53,877 nt of DNA, taken from NCBI RefSeq assembly GCF_000275725.1, contig NZ_AJTS01000025.1:1-53877 (forward strand). The letters are read 5' to 3'. This DNA is from Vreelandella stevensii S18214. Lineage in GTDB: Bacteria > Pseudomonadota > Gammaproteobacteria > Pseudomonadales > Halomonadaceae. Both the position numbers and the translations under genes were made by a program. The notes under the pieces were generated by a model. The model made no database searches and was not told the origin of the DNA. It saw only the letters and a program-made list of their open reading frames with translations. Of the stretch, positions 8,533-17,187 are shown piece by piece. Each line of letters starts with the position of its first letter. The first letter of the stretch is position 1.

Positions 8533-8835
8533 ATGACGCTCACGCTCAGCAAAACCCGGTCCAGCTTTTACCGCCGCCTATACGTGGCCCACTTGATCGA
8601 ACAAGGTATTTCCAGCGTGCCTGCGCTGATGGAAGCCACTGGCATGCCCAGGCGCACGGCTCAGGATACCATCGCCTCGCTGAGCGAACTGGACATCGAG
8701 TGCGTGTTCGAAAAAGGCGACGGCGAGCGCCATAACATCGGCCACTACGTCATCAAGCAGTGGGGCGCGATCGATCCGCGCTGGGTGGCGCAACATGCTC
8801 AGCGGCTGGGTGAGGCGTTGGGCTACCGTGAGTAG
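8533..8835 (+). CDS. Small winged helix-turn-helix protein
   Basis: A 100-residue protein with a winged-helix pattern: YVAHLIEQGISSVPALMEA, then GMPRRTAQDTIASL as recognition helix, and a wing ending in HYVIKQWG. Similar short proteins occur in Pseudomonas and Halomonas without assigned function. AAGGA lies 6 bp before the ATG. The last 83 bp overlap the 3' end of the convergent P-type ATPase gene. The conserved-looking helices fill its whole length, so the overlap is more likely due to an extended ATPase tail. Confidence 0.7.
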   Translation: MTLTLSKTRSSFYRRLYVAHLIEQGISSVPALMEATGMPRRTAQDTIASLSELDIECVFEKGDGERHNIGHYVIKQWGAIDPRWVAQHAQRLGEALGYRE

Positions 8836-11056
8836 GCCCAGGCGCATCGGGCTCGGCCCAGGTCAGCCTCGCGGCGTTGAGTGTGACGCTGAGGGAGCTG
8901 GCGGCCATGGCCAACACGGCGATCAGCGGGGGAATGGCCATGATGACCACCAACCCCAGCGCCAGGGTGTTATAGAGCGCCGATAGCAGCAGGTTTTGGA
9001 CCATGATGCGACGCGTTCGCTGGGCAACCCTCAACAGCCTGGCGACCCCCGCAATACCGGGAGACAGCAGCTGAGCAGCGGCCCCTTCCCGAGCAGCGTC
9101 GCTGGCGTGCAGCGGGGCCACGCCCACCGCCGCCGCCGCCAGGCTCAGCGTGTCGTTGACCCCATCGCCCACGTACAGGGTGGGCGATGGCAACGCCTCC
9201 AGCAGGCGTGCCTTGGCCTCCGGGGAGCGCTGGGCATAGCACGCTTCCCGCGGTAGCCCAACGCGCTGGCCCAGCCACTGCACCGGGCCCTGGCGATCTC
9301 CACTGATCAGTGCCAGCACGTAACCGGCGCTCTGCAGCTGGGCAAGCGTGATCTGGGCATCCGGCACGGGCTGGTCGGCCAGGTACAGGGTGGCCAGCCA
9401 TCCTTGCTCATCCGCCACCAGCACCTCGGATGCAAAGCCATATGCCGGGTGCTGTGCAGCGGCGGGGATCTCCTTGCCCTGCTGGGCCAGCCACGCGGTA
9501 CTGCCCAGCCACCAGGTGTGGCCATTGGCGAAGGTGATGGTTTGCCCGGCCCCCGGCGTTTCATGAACCTCCACCTGATCCCGAGAAGTGCCGCTTGCCC
9601 AGTGGCGCAGTCCGTTCGCCAGCGGATGCTCACTCTGCCTGACTGCCACGGCCAGCTGTTGGCGGAACAGTTCCTCGTCTTCCCCATCACGGAGCATCGC
9701 GTGCAGTACGCGATGCTGCCCCTGGGTCAAAGTACCGGTCTTGTCGAACGCCACCGAGCGTACCTTGGCCAACACTTCCAGCGCGGCAGGGTCGCGCAGC
9801 GCAATACCCTGCTGGGTGGCCTGGCTGCTGCCCGCCAGGCTTGCCAGCGGCACGGCCAGACCCACGGCGCAGGGGCAGGCCACCACCAGCACCGAGAGCG
9901 CGCGCACGCTCGCTTCATCCCACCCCACGCCCAACAGCCAGGCAATGGGCAGAGTCACTGCCGCCAGCACCAGCGCGGCGGGGCTCAGCCAGGCGGCAAA
10001 CCGCTCGGCTAGGGTGTGCAGCTCGCCTTTTTGCGTTTGAAAGCGACGCATCTGGTCACACAGTTTGTCCATTCGCCGCTGGCCCGCCGTGGCGGTCACG
10101 GTCAGTTCCAGCGAGCCGCCCTGCCCGCCACGGCCCATAAAACGACAGCCTGCATACACTGGCTGCCCGGCACCCACGAAGCGCGGCTGGCTTTCACCGG
10201 ACAGCGTGGCGGTGTCCAGCCAGCCGTCGGTCTCCAGGCTGCCATCCAGCGGCACCACGTCGCCTGGGGCAACGGCAATGCGTTGGCCCAGCGTGACCTC
10301 CTCGATGGCAGTTTCCTGAACCTGCCCTTGATGCAGCACCTGCACCGACGTATCGGGCAGCGCCAGCGCATCGAAGGCTTTCAAGCCCCGCTGACGACAC
10401 AGCGTTTCGACCAGTCGCCCCACCAATAGCAGGACGATCAGCATCACCGCCGTATCGAAATAGACCTCTACCGAGCCACGCCACAGAAGGCCCAGCGATA
10501 CCACTACGGCGCCCAGCACGCCCAGGCTCACCAGCACGTCCATGCCGGGCCGCCTTGCCCGCAGTGTGCGCCAGCCCGCCCGGTAAAAAGGCAGCCCGGC
10601 ATAGCTCACCACGGGAATCGCAAAGGCACCCGACACCCAGGCCAGCACGCTCTCCAGCGCGGCCGTGGGCATGGCCCCGGCGTAGATCAGCAGCGAGGCC
10701 AGCATGGTCCACATGCCAAACACCGAGCCGACGATCAAGCGCAGGGTCAAGTAACGGCTTTCCTGCTCCAGCCGGGCATGGGCGTCCTGCAGGTCTTCCA
10801 ACGGCGCCAGCCGATAGCCCAGCCGCGCCACGTTGGGCGCCAGTGCGTCCAGCGCCGTGGCATCGGGCTCACCCTTCACCCACACGGTGGCGGTCGGGTA
10901 GTGGACGCTGGCGTCGAGCACGCCTGGCTGCTGTTTGAGCGCTCCTTCCACCGCCAGCGCACAGCTGGTGCACCACATGCCGTGCAGCGTATACAGCGGT
11001 GCTTCCAGGCCGTCGGGTTGGGCCGCGTGCGTGGCCGATGCGTCGCTCAAGGCCAC
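8753..11056 (-). CDS. Copper-type P-type ATPase linked to cytochrome oxidase
   Basis: A 767-residue P1B-type ATPase of the inner membrane. Domains: an N-terminal heavy-metal domain with GMWCTSC (Cys29, Cys32), transmembrane helices, the metal site ACPCAVGLA (CPC at 394-396), the phosphorylation site DKTGT at Asp438, and the hinge GDGVND. CPC pumps of this kind (FixI/CcoI, CtpA, CopA2) carry copper for oxidase assembly. Its place as last gene of a cox operon supports a role in metallating CuA or CuB rather than detoxification. The start is GTG, 1 bp after the stop of the preceding gene. About 35 residues rich in Pro and His extend past the last membrane helix and are encoded antisense to the winged-helix gene. 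Confidence 0.92.
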   Translation of the reverse strand: MALSDASATHAAQPDGLEAPLYTLHGMWCTSCALAVEGALKQQPGVLDASVHYPTATVWVKGEPDATALDALAPNVARLGYRLAPLEDLQDAHARLEQESRYLTLRLIVGSVFGMWTMLASLLIYAGAMPTAALESVLAWVSGAFAIPVVSYAGLPFYRAGWRTLRARRPGMDVLVSLGVLGAVVVSLGLLWRGSVEVYFDTAVMLIVLLLVGRLVETLCRQRGLKAFDALALPDTSVQVLHQGQVQETAIEEVTLGQRIAVAPGDVVPLDGSLETDGWLDTATLSGESQPRFVGAGQPVYAGCRFMGRGGQGGSLELTVTATAGQRRMDKLCDQMRRFQTQKGELHTLAERFAAWLSPAALVLAAVTLPIAWLLGVGWDEASVRALSVLVVACPCAVGLAVPLASLAGSSQATQQGIALRDPAALEVLAKVRSVAFDKTGTLTQGQHRVLHAMLRDGEDEELFRQQLAVAVRQSEHPLANGLRHWASGTSRDQVEVHETPGAGQTITFANGHTWWLGSTAWLAQQGKEIPAAAQHPAYGFASEVLVADEQGWLATLYLADQPVPDAQITLAQLQSAGYVLALISGDRQGPVQWLGQRVGLPREACYAQRSPEAKARLLEALPSPTLYVGDGVNDTLSLAAAAVGVAPLHASDAAREGAAAQLLSPGIAGVARLLRVAQRTRRIMVQNLLLSALYNTLALGLVVIMAIPPLIAVLAMAASSLSVTLNAARLTWAEPDAPGPTHGSPTPHPAAEHVAPPSADRSRPTA

Positions 11057-11057
11057 G

Positions 11058-11414
11058 TTACACGCAAGGCGGAATGCCTATGATCGGCAGCGCCACGAAC
11101 ACCACGCTGAGCGCCGAGAACAGATACAGCCCCGCCGAGACCACGGCATTGAACCGGGCGCGCCCCTGATGGCGCTGGCCCGCTTGCCAGCACCACCAGG
11201 TAAGCGCCGCCAGCAGCGCGGTCGTGACGAGACTCAGCAGCAGCATCCAGCCATTGAGCAGCGTGAACACGCCACGCTCCGTGGCGGGAGCCGCCACCTC
11301 GCAGGCCACGGCGTGGCCTCCATAAACGGCGATGAACCAGATGCACCACACGGTCAGGCCCACCACGAAGTGGATGGGATGCGTCAACCTCAAGCGCTCG
11401 AGTAAAGGTGACAT
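11058..11414 (-). CDS. Small membrane protein of the caa3 oxidase operon
   Basis: A 118-residue protein with three predicted membrane helices: IHFVVGLTVWCIWFIAVYGG, WMLLLSLVTTALLAALTWWC and LYLFSALSVVFVALPIIG. It ends in PPCV. It lies 4 bp after cox1-3 and 1 bp before the ATPase, so it belongs to the oxidase operon. It may be an accessory or assembly subunit; no catalytic motif is visible. The chosen ATG follows the cox1-3 stop; a longer upstream reading would overlap cox1-3 by over 100 bp. Confidence 0.8.
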   Translation of the reverse strand: MSPLLERLRLTHPIHFVVGLTVWCIWFIAVYGGHAVACEVAAPATERGVFTLLNGWMLLLSLVTTALLAALTWWCWQAGQRHQGRARFNAVVSAGLYLFSALSVVFVALPIIGIPPCV

Positions 11415-11418
11415 GGCC

Positions 11419-13944
11419 TCAACCTCCAATGACGCGGGGCAACACAGCGAGCGAGCCCACCAGGATCCAGAACACCACGGCGTTGTAGCGCCACAGCTGT
11501 ACCACCACGGCAGGTTCGAACGGCGCATGGGCCCCCACGTAGCCGTAGCGCACCCGCAGCGCCTGCATGACCGTCAGCACGACCGCCAGCCCGCCGTGGA
11601 ACAGGGCATAAATCAGGCCCAACAGCAGCACGGCATCGTGGGTGGTCTCGGTGGGAGCCAAATCGGCGGCCAGCATCACCCAGGTGGTCACGGCCACCTG
11701 CACGGCCCCCAGCGCACCGGCCAGATAGAAGCCGCTGGCAAGCCCGGCATCCTGCTGGCGACGCAGCCCACGGATCATTTTGACCATCACGATGTAGCCC
11801 GCCGTCATGGCCAGACCCGCTACCACTAGCCCCACCAACGACAGTGGCGACGTATCGGGCATGCTCCACGCCGGGGAGACGGTCCACAGGTAGAACCAGC
11901 CAAACAGGTACGAGAGGAAGAACGAGCCGTTGGCAATCAGGAAGGTGCCCATGGCCCACACACCCGGGCCATCCATGGTGCGAGAGTGCAGCGGCGGGTC
12001 ACCGGGTGACACATCGGCATCCGGCGCGGCCTTGGGATGCGCGCCGTTCTCCCAGGACCAGCGCAGCAGGAACACCCCGGCAATCAGCACGAAGACACCG
12101 GCCAGCGCATAGACCCGCACCAGCAGGCTGATACACACCACCGCCAGCGCCATGGCCGCAAACAGCGGCCACCAGGAGTTACCCGGCAGGTGGATGATTT
12201 CACGCACCTTGCCGGAGATAGGGTCAGTGCCCCACATCTCACGCCGCCCGTGGGTGGCCACCGCCAGCGAGTGCTTCCCTTCTGCCATGGTGACAGGCAG
12301 GTTGGGGTCATCCCACAAGGGGTGACGGGTTTCGATCCTGGGCAGGCTGACGAAGTTATAGGCACTGGGCGGCATGGTGTTGGCCCACTCCAGCGTATCG
12401 GCGTTCCAGGGGTTCTGCTTGGCGGGTTTGCCAAAGCGGAAGTGCAGCGCAATATCCAGCAGCACCATGGCAATACCGGCAGACATGACAAAGCTGCTGA
12501 CCGACGAAAGCAGGTTGTAGATATCCCAGCCCATGCCGGTATCGTAGGTGTAGACCCGGCGCGGCATCCCCAGCAGCCCGGTCCAGTGCATGATCAGGAA
12601 GGTGCCGTTGAAGCCCAGGAACGTCAGCCAGAAACCCCAGCGTCCAAGGTTCTCAGAGGGCATGCGCCCGGAAAACAGCGGCAGCCAGTAGTAGAGCCCG
12701 GCAATCAGCGGGAAGAACATGCCCCCCACCAGCACGTAGTGCATGTGCGCCACCACGAAGTGGGTATCGTGCACCTGCCAGTTGAACGGCACCAGCGCCA
12801 GCATGACGCCGGTCAAGCCACCGCAGACAAAGATGATCAGAAAGCCCAGCACCCACAGCATGGGCAGCTTCATTTTGGGCTTGCCCAGCCATAGCGTGGC
12901 CAGCCACACGAACACCTGAATGGCCGTGGGCACTGCCACCAGCATACTGGCCGCCGAGAAGAAGGCTTGCGCCAGCTGGGGAATGCCCACGGTGAACATG
13001 TGATGAACCCACAGACCGAAGCTGATGAACCCCGTGACGATAATGGCAAAGACCACCCAGCCGTAGCCGACGATGGGCCTGCCAGCGAAGACTGGAATCA
13101 GCGTCGAGATGATCCCCGCCGCCGGCAGGAAGATGATGTAGACCTCAGGGTGCCCGAACAGCCAGAACAGGTGTTGCCACAGAATCGGATCGCCACCACT
13201 GGCCACTTCGAAAAACGGCATGCCGACGGCGCGCTCCAGTTCCAGCATGACACTGGCCAGAATCAGCGGCGGAAAGCCCACCACGATCATCAGCGCCATG
13301 GCGAGGATGTACCAGGCAAACAGCGGCATTTTATGCAGCGCCATGCCCTGGGTGCGGGTGCGCAAGATGGAGACGACGATTTCCACCCCGGCAGAAAGCG
13401 CCGAGATTTCCACGAAGGTAATCCCCAACAGCCAGAAATCAGGGCCAAGGTCAGGGGAGAACTCGCTGCTGCTGAGCGGGGTATACATGAACCAGCCGCT
13501 GGAAGGAGCGATTTCCAGAATCAGGCTGGAGGTCAGAATGATGCCGCCAAACAGGTAGCACCAGTAGCCCAGCGAGGTCAGCCGGGGGCACACCAGGTCC
13601 CGCGCGCCGATCATCTTGGGGATCATGTAGATCGCCAAGCCCTCCAGCATGGGGATGGCGAACAGGAACATCATGACCGTGCCGTGCATGGTCGTGACCT
13701 GATTGTAGATATCCGGCGACATGAAATCCTGATCGGGCATGGCCAGCTGGGTACGCACCAGCATGGCCAGGATGCCGCCGATCAGGAAAAACACCATCCC
13801 GGTGATCATGAAGCGCAGGCCCAGCGTCGTATGGTTGACGATGGTCAGTGCCTTCAACCCCTTGGGGTTGCCCCAGATATCGTGCAGGTCTTCGTGGAGC
13901 TGCTTCGGGTCCTGCTCAACGGCTTTTTGACTAACGCTACTCAT
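11419..13944 (-). CDS. Cytochrome c oxidase fused subunit I-III
   Basis: An 841-residue heme-copper oxidase core, with subunit I in residues 1 to about 560 and a subunit III-like part in about 640-841. Heme and CuB ligands are in place: His87 (TMHG), His265 in FGHPEVY with the cross-link Tyr269 and Glu267, His314-His315, His400 and His402 (VVAHMHYV). Glu267 puts it in the A1 class. Proton-channel residues differ: the K-channel Lys (VPTGIK in Paracoccus) is Gln343 in VPTAIQVFVW, and the D-channel asparagines (PRMNN) are Thr123 and Ser124 in PRLTSLG, although Asp116 remains. Its ATG overlaps the cox2 stop by 4 bp. It reduces oxygen to water at the inner membrane. Confidence 0.95.
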   Translation of the reverse strand: MSSVSQKAVEQDPKQLHEDLHDIWGNPKGLKALTIVNHTTLGLRFMITGMVFFLIGGILAMLVRTQLAMPDQDFMSPDIYNQVTTMHGTVMMFLFAIPMLEGLAIYMIPKMIGARDLVCPRLTSLGYWCYLFGGIILTSSLILEIAPSSGWFMYTPLSSSEFSPDLGPDFWLLGITFVEISALSAGVEIVVSILRTRTQGMALHKMPLFAWYILAMALMIVVGFPPLILASVMLELERAVGMPFFEVASGGDPILWQHLFWLFGHPEVYIIFLPAAGIISTLIPVFAGRPIVGYGWVVFAIIVTGFISFGLWVHHMFTVGIPQLAQAFFSAASMLVAVPTAIQVFVWLATLWLGKPKMKLPMLWVLGFLIIFVCGGLTGVMLALVPFNWQVHDTHFVVAHMHYVLVGGMFFPLIAGLYYWLPLFSGRMPSENLGRWGFWLTFLGFNGTFLIMHWTGLLGMPRRVYTYDTGMGWDIYNLLSSVSSFVMSAGIAMVLLDIALHFRFGKPAKQNPWNADTLEWANTMPPSAYNFVSLPRIETRHPLWDDPNLPVTMAEGKHSLAVATHGRREMWGTDPISGKVREIIHLPGNSWWPLFAAMALAVVCISLLVRVYALAGVFVLIAGVFLLRWSWENGAHPKAAPDADVSPGDPPLHSRTMDGPGVWAMGTFLIANGSFFLSYLFGWFYLWTVSPAWSMPDTSPLSLVGLVVAGLAMTAGYIVMVKMIRGLRRQQDAGLASGFYLAGALGAVQVAVTTWVMLAADLAPTETTHDAVLLLGLIYALFHGGLAVVLTVMQALRVRYGYVGAHAPFEPAVVVQLWRYNAVVFWILVGSLAVLPRVIGG

Positions 13945-15002
13945 GGGTTCAAGGTCTCCAACCAAGCACCCAGGCTGTCCAGGGTGTCCGTGTCGATATC
14001 ATCGTGGGACGGCATCAGGTTACCGGGCTTCAGCGTCTGATGATGCTGCAGCCATTGGCTGATGGCGCCATCGTCCATGGCCATCACGCCAGCGCCCAGC
14101 GTCGCTCGGCTGCCCACGTCGGAAAGGTCGGGCCCCAGCGTGCCACCACTGATCCCGGCCACCGTATGGCAGCTGGCACAGTGAGTCATGAACGCGCTGC
14201 GCGCCTCGTCATCGGCGGCATCGGCCGTGGCCGCTGCTGCCAGCGCATCCTGCTGACGCTCGGCCAGCCAGGCGTCGTACTCTTCTCGGGGCAGGGCTTC
14301 GACGAACAGGTGCATGTGGGCATGCCCGATGCCACACAGCTCGGCGCACTGGGCACCAAAAACGGCAGGAATGTCTGCTTGCAGGCGAATACGGTTTTCC
14401 CGTCCGGGAATCATGTCGACCTTGCCGCCCAGGCGCGGAATCCAGAAACCATGGATGACGTCGGCGCCGGTCACGTGGAAGTCCACCGGCTCGCCGACCG
14501 GCATCACCAGATGGTTGGCGGTGACCACCTCGCCGCCTTCGGCATTGGGGTAGCGCACTTCGAACCACCACTGGTGGCCGATGACTTCGATCACCTCGCC
14601 GGGTTCGCCAATGGCCAGCATGCGCTGACCGGCGGGCACGCCAAAGGCGAGCAGCGCCACGATGCTGGCCACGGGCAGCAGGATACCGCCGCCCAGAATC
14701 CAGTGGCGAGCCACCTTGCGCTCCTGTGCAGGTGTGCGGGTGACGTCCCTGGGCTTGAAGGCAAACAGCCACAACCCCGTGATGACCGCCAGCACCACGG
14801 TGCTGAAGGTCAGCATGATCCACCAAATCAGGGCAACATCTCGTGCAGCCTGCCCAGCGGGGTCTAGAATGGACTTATCGCCCGCACAGCCTGCGGTCAA
14901 CAGGGCCAGCCCGAGAACCGCCAAAATGGCTATCCGGTTGACCCGCCGACCCGTAACGCGTTGAATGTTGGGCGAGGCTATATTGCTGTTGCGTTCCCTC
15001 AT
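13941..15002 (-). CDS. Cytochrome c oxidase subunit II with fused cytochrome c (caa3 type)
   Basis: A 353-residue periplasm-facing subunit. Order: lipoprotein-type signal with LLTAGC (Cys39), two membrane helices, a cupredoxin domain with the CuA site CAELCGIGHAHM (Cys219, Cys223, His227, Met230), and a C-terminal monoheme cytochrome c with CASCH (Cys275, Cys278, His279) and a probable Met ligand in NLMPSHDD. It takes electrons from soluble cytochrome c and passes them through heme c and CuA to subunit I. The ATG at 15002 has AAGGGA upstream. The longer reading from 15068 would overlap the divergent DUF2231 gene and is not used. Confidence 0.95.
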   Translation of the reverse strand: MRERNSNIASPNIQRVTGRRVNRIAILAVLGLALLTAGCAGDKSILDPAGQAARDVALIWWIMLTFSTVVLAVITGLWLFAFKPRDVTRTPAQERKVARHWILGGGILLPVASIVALLAFGVPAGQRMLAIGEPGEVIEVIGHQWWFEVRYPNAEGGEVVTANHLVMPVGEPVDFHVTGADVIHGFWIPRLGGKVDMIPGRENRIRLQADIPAVFGAQCAELCGIGHAHMHLFVEALPREEYDAWLAERQQDALAAAATADAADDEARSAFMTHCASCHTVAGISGGTLGPDLSDVGSRATLGAGVMAMDDGAISQWLQHHQTLKPGNLMPSHDDIDTDTLDSLGAWLETLNP

Positions 15003-15039
15003 ATGCTGTTTCCCTTTAGTCTGCCCACAGGAAGTGACC

Positions 15040-15498
15040 ATGGCGCCAACTCCCCAACGTTCGATCAAAAGCCGCGCCTCTTTGGCTGGCCACCCGCTGC
15101 ACCCCGTAATGATTCACTTCCCCGTTGCTGCCCTGATGGCCCTGGTGGCAAGCGACCTGGCCTACTGGTATACCGAAGACCCCTTCTGGATGCGCAGCGG
15201 CCTGTGGCTGGCGGGCGTCGGTGCCTTTGGCGGCTGGGTCGCCTCGATAGCCGGTATCATTGATCTGGTCACGGTGTCGCGCATTCGGCGTCTGATTACC
15301 GGCTGGAGCCACGCCATCGTGGCGGTGGTGATGCTCTCGCTGGCGTCGTTCAACTGGCTGCTGCGCTTCAACGAGCCCGACGCGATCCTGCCCTGGGGGC
15401 TGGCGGTATCGCTGCTGACCGGAGGACTGATTGCGCTGGCCGGCTGGCTGGGCGGCCAACTGGTTTATGAACACGCCGTGGGCGTGGATGTCGACTGA
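15040..15498 (+). CDS. DUF2231 membrane protein
   Basis: A 152-residue inner-membrane protein with four hydrophobic segments. The histidine-rich start GHPLHPVMIHFPVA is typical of DUF2231. Members often accompany respiratory or cytochrome genes and may bind heme, but no function is proven. The ATG at 15040 has AGGAAG 6 bp upstream. It is divergent from the cox2 operon with only 37 bp between the starts, so both promoters must share that space or lie in coding sequence. Confidence 0.85.
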   Translation: MAPTPQRSIKSRASLAGHPLHPVMIHFPVAALMALVASDLAYWYTEDPFWMRSGLWLAGVGAFGGWVASIAGIIDLVTVSRIRRLITGWSHAIVAVVMLSLASFNWLLRFNEPDAILPWGLAVSLLTGGLIALAGWLGGQLVYEHAVGVDVD

Positions 15499-15519
15499 CC
15501 ACCTGCTCATGGGCATCGG

Positions 15520-15945
15520 CTAACTCCAATCAAGTGGTTTGGCCAGCACGAATCCCAGTACGGCCAGAATACCCGCCACTGCCAGCAACAGCGCCAGCAG
15601 GTTGGCGGGTTTCACACCGCGATAGATGCCCATTTCCAGGCGTAGGATCAGCCAGCCAAAACAGCCGTGGGCAGCCACCATGACCACCACCGCGGCCAGC
15701 TTGAAGATCAGCCACCCCCCCATTAACCCGTGAAGCAGGAACAGCAGCGTGCCCGACGCAATGGCCAGCAGCGCGGCAGGGGTGGCAACGGAGTTGTAGA
15801 AGTAGCGCGGCATGGGCGGTGAGCCCTGCGCAAAGCCAGCGTCCTTGCGCAGCTGAAGGGCGTGACTCAGCAGCGCAGGTAAGTAAAGCAGCGAACCGCA
15901 CCAGATAACCAGTGCGGCAATGTGAAGCAATTTTAGCCAGGGCAT
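15520..15945 (-). CDS. CopD/HemJ-like membrane protein
   Basis: A 141-residue protein with four membrane helices: LHIAALVIWCGSLLYLPALL, then TPAALLAIASGTLLFLLHG, then LIFKLAAVVVMVAAHGCFGW, then a C-terminal helix. The first-helix His and the Lys in the third segment match the CopD/HemJ pattern. HemJ oxidises protoporphyrinogen; CopD-like proteins are linked to copper uptake. Next to an oxidase that needs heme and copper either would make sense. The ATG at 15945 has GGAAG upstream. It converges on the DUF2231 gene with 21 bp between them. Confidence 0.75.
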   Translation of the reverse strand: MPWLKLLHIAALVIWCGSLLYLPALLSHALQLRKDAGFAQGSPPMPRYFYNSVATPAALLAIASGTLLFLLHGLMGGWLIFKLAAVVVMVAAHGCFGWLILRLEMGIYRGVKPANLLALLLAVAGILAVLGFVLAKPLDWS

Positions 15946-16027
15946 TGCGGCTTCCTTGCGTTGCATTGGGCAGGGGGAGAAATAACTCCGTTAACCTTAG
16001 ACAACACTGGCCACTCTGGCTAGCCGT

Positions 16028-16894
16028 TTAGCTAACGATAATCTCGTAACCCGTGAATTTACGAAGATTTATCACGCCGGTATCGAGTATCAGGTACTGC
16101 CCTTTCACGCCCTGCAAGACACCCTCTACCTGTGGCTGCTTATCGAAATTGTGCGACACCACCTTGCGTGGAAAAGCCTCCACCGGGTAGTGGAAGTGGT
16201 AAGGCGTTTCATCCAGTTCACGAATGGCATCCTCACCGTGCACCTGGCGCAGTTGCGCCAGCCCATCGGCCAATACGCTCAACAGACGGTCTCGCTCTGC
16301 ACACAGGTCCAGCGTGGCCACCTCGCCTTTCAGCATCGCCCGCCAGTTGGTGCGGTCGGCGACCTGCTCCTTGAACAGCATTTCGACCATGCCGGACTGC
16401 TGCCGCGTATTGACCTCCAGAATGGGCAACGCCTGAATGGCCCCCTGATCCAGCCAGCGGGTGGGCATCTGGGTTTTGCGGGTGATGCCCACCTTCAGCC
16501 CCGAGGAGTTGGCAAGATAAACGATATGGGGCTGGAAACAGTGGGCTTCGCCCCACTCGGGTTCGCGGCAGGTGCCCTGGTAGTAGTGGCAGGTTTCCGG
16601 CTTCATGATGCAGGTATCGCACTGGGCCAAGCGCTTGAAACACGGGTAGCAATACCCCTGAGCAAAGCTCTTGTTGGTGGCGCGCCCGCAGTGAGTGCAG
16701 GCAATGGCCCCGCTCCAGTGCAGGCGTATGAACGACCCTACCCGCTCGTTCAGGCCGACCCGATGCTCCCCGGCACGCAGGTGGTACACCACCTCGGCAT
16801 CCTTGCGGCCTGGCACACTGGCCGCCATTTTCTGCAGACACCCCTGCACCGGCGTAGCATCGGTGGCAAACAAATCATCAGTCACGGGTGGCAT
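16028..16894 (-). CDS. DUF2797 zinc-binding protein
   Basis: A 288-residue protein of a family common in Pseudomonas and relatives. Cysteine pairs CTHC, CYPC and CDTC in the first half suggest zinc ribbons. HIVYLANSSGLKVGITR with a following RWLDQGA resembles the core of a GIY-YIG fold, although whether nuclease activity remains is unknown. The C-terminal third ends in GQYLILDTGVINLRKF, conserved in the family. The start overlaps the preceding DUF1315 gene by 17 bp on the same strand. The ATG at 16894 was chosen because the longer reading runs through that gene; a GTG three codons later is possible. Confidence 0.88.
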   Translation of the reverse strand: MPPVTDDLFATDATPVQGCLQKMAASVPGRKDAEVVYHLRAGEHRVGLNERVGSFIRLHWSGAIACTHCGRATNKSFAQGYCYPCFKRLAQCDTCIMKPETCHYYQGTCREPEWGEAHCFQPHIVYLANSSGLKVGITRKTQMPTRWLDQGAIQALPILEVNTRQQSGMVEMLFKEQVADRTNWRAMLKGEVATLDLCAERDRLLSVLADGLAQLRQVHGEDAIRELDETPYHFHYPVEAFPRKVVSHNFDKQPQVEGVLQGVKGQYLILDTGVINLRKFTGYEIIVS

Positions 16895-17162
16895 CCCGCG
16901 CCAGGCCTGCCATTTCCGGGCTGACGCCCGCTCCCGTGGCACCCGCCCCACAGGTGCGGCGCTCCAGGTAACCCACCCGGTTGGCTTCGGGCACGTTGTT
17001 TTCCATTTCATAGCGCATCACCGCCTCAAGGCAGAGCTCAGTCTGCTCGGCGGTCAGGCGACGCCCATCCGGCCACTTGCGCAGGGCAACCGCCTGCTTG
17101 AGGCTTTCATAGATGGTGGGCGTCATTTGATGAATCATCTTGTCGAACGTCATGTCACTCAC
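16878..17162 (-). CDS. DUF1315 (YeaC-like) protein
   Basis: A 94-residue soluble protein with the DUF1315 pattern MTPTIYESLKQAVALRKWPD, then RLTAEQTELCLEAVMRYE. E. coli YeaC belongs to this family; its function is unknown. The GTG at 17162 is preferred over the ATG three codons later because GAGGTG then has normal spacing and relatives begin with a similar tripeptide. It lies between the rhomboid gene and the DUF2797 gene on the same strand with short or negative spacing, so the three are probably cotranscribed. Confidence 0.85.
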   Translation of the reverse strand: MSDMTFDKMIHQMTPTIYESLKQAVALRKWPDGRRLTAEQTELCLEAVMRYEMENNVPEANRVGYLERRTCGAGATGAGVSPEMAGLARDATRD

Positions 17163-17187
17163 GGTCAGCACCTCTTTTGCGGGTTGC

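Noticed and set aside
12037-14040. Long plus-strand frames opposite the oxidase subunit I-III gene
   Set aside because: Composition is dominated by His, Gln, Arg and Asp, with no hydrophobic segments; they mirror the membrane protein on the other strand.
15003-15068. Upstream start for cox2
   Set aside because: It would overlap the DUF2231 start and has no ribosome site, while the ATG at 15002 has AAGGGA and gives a normal lipoprotein signal.
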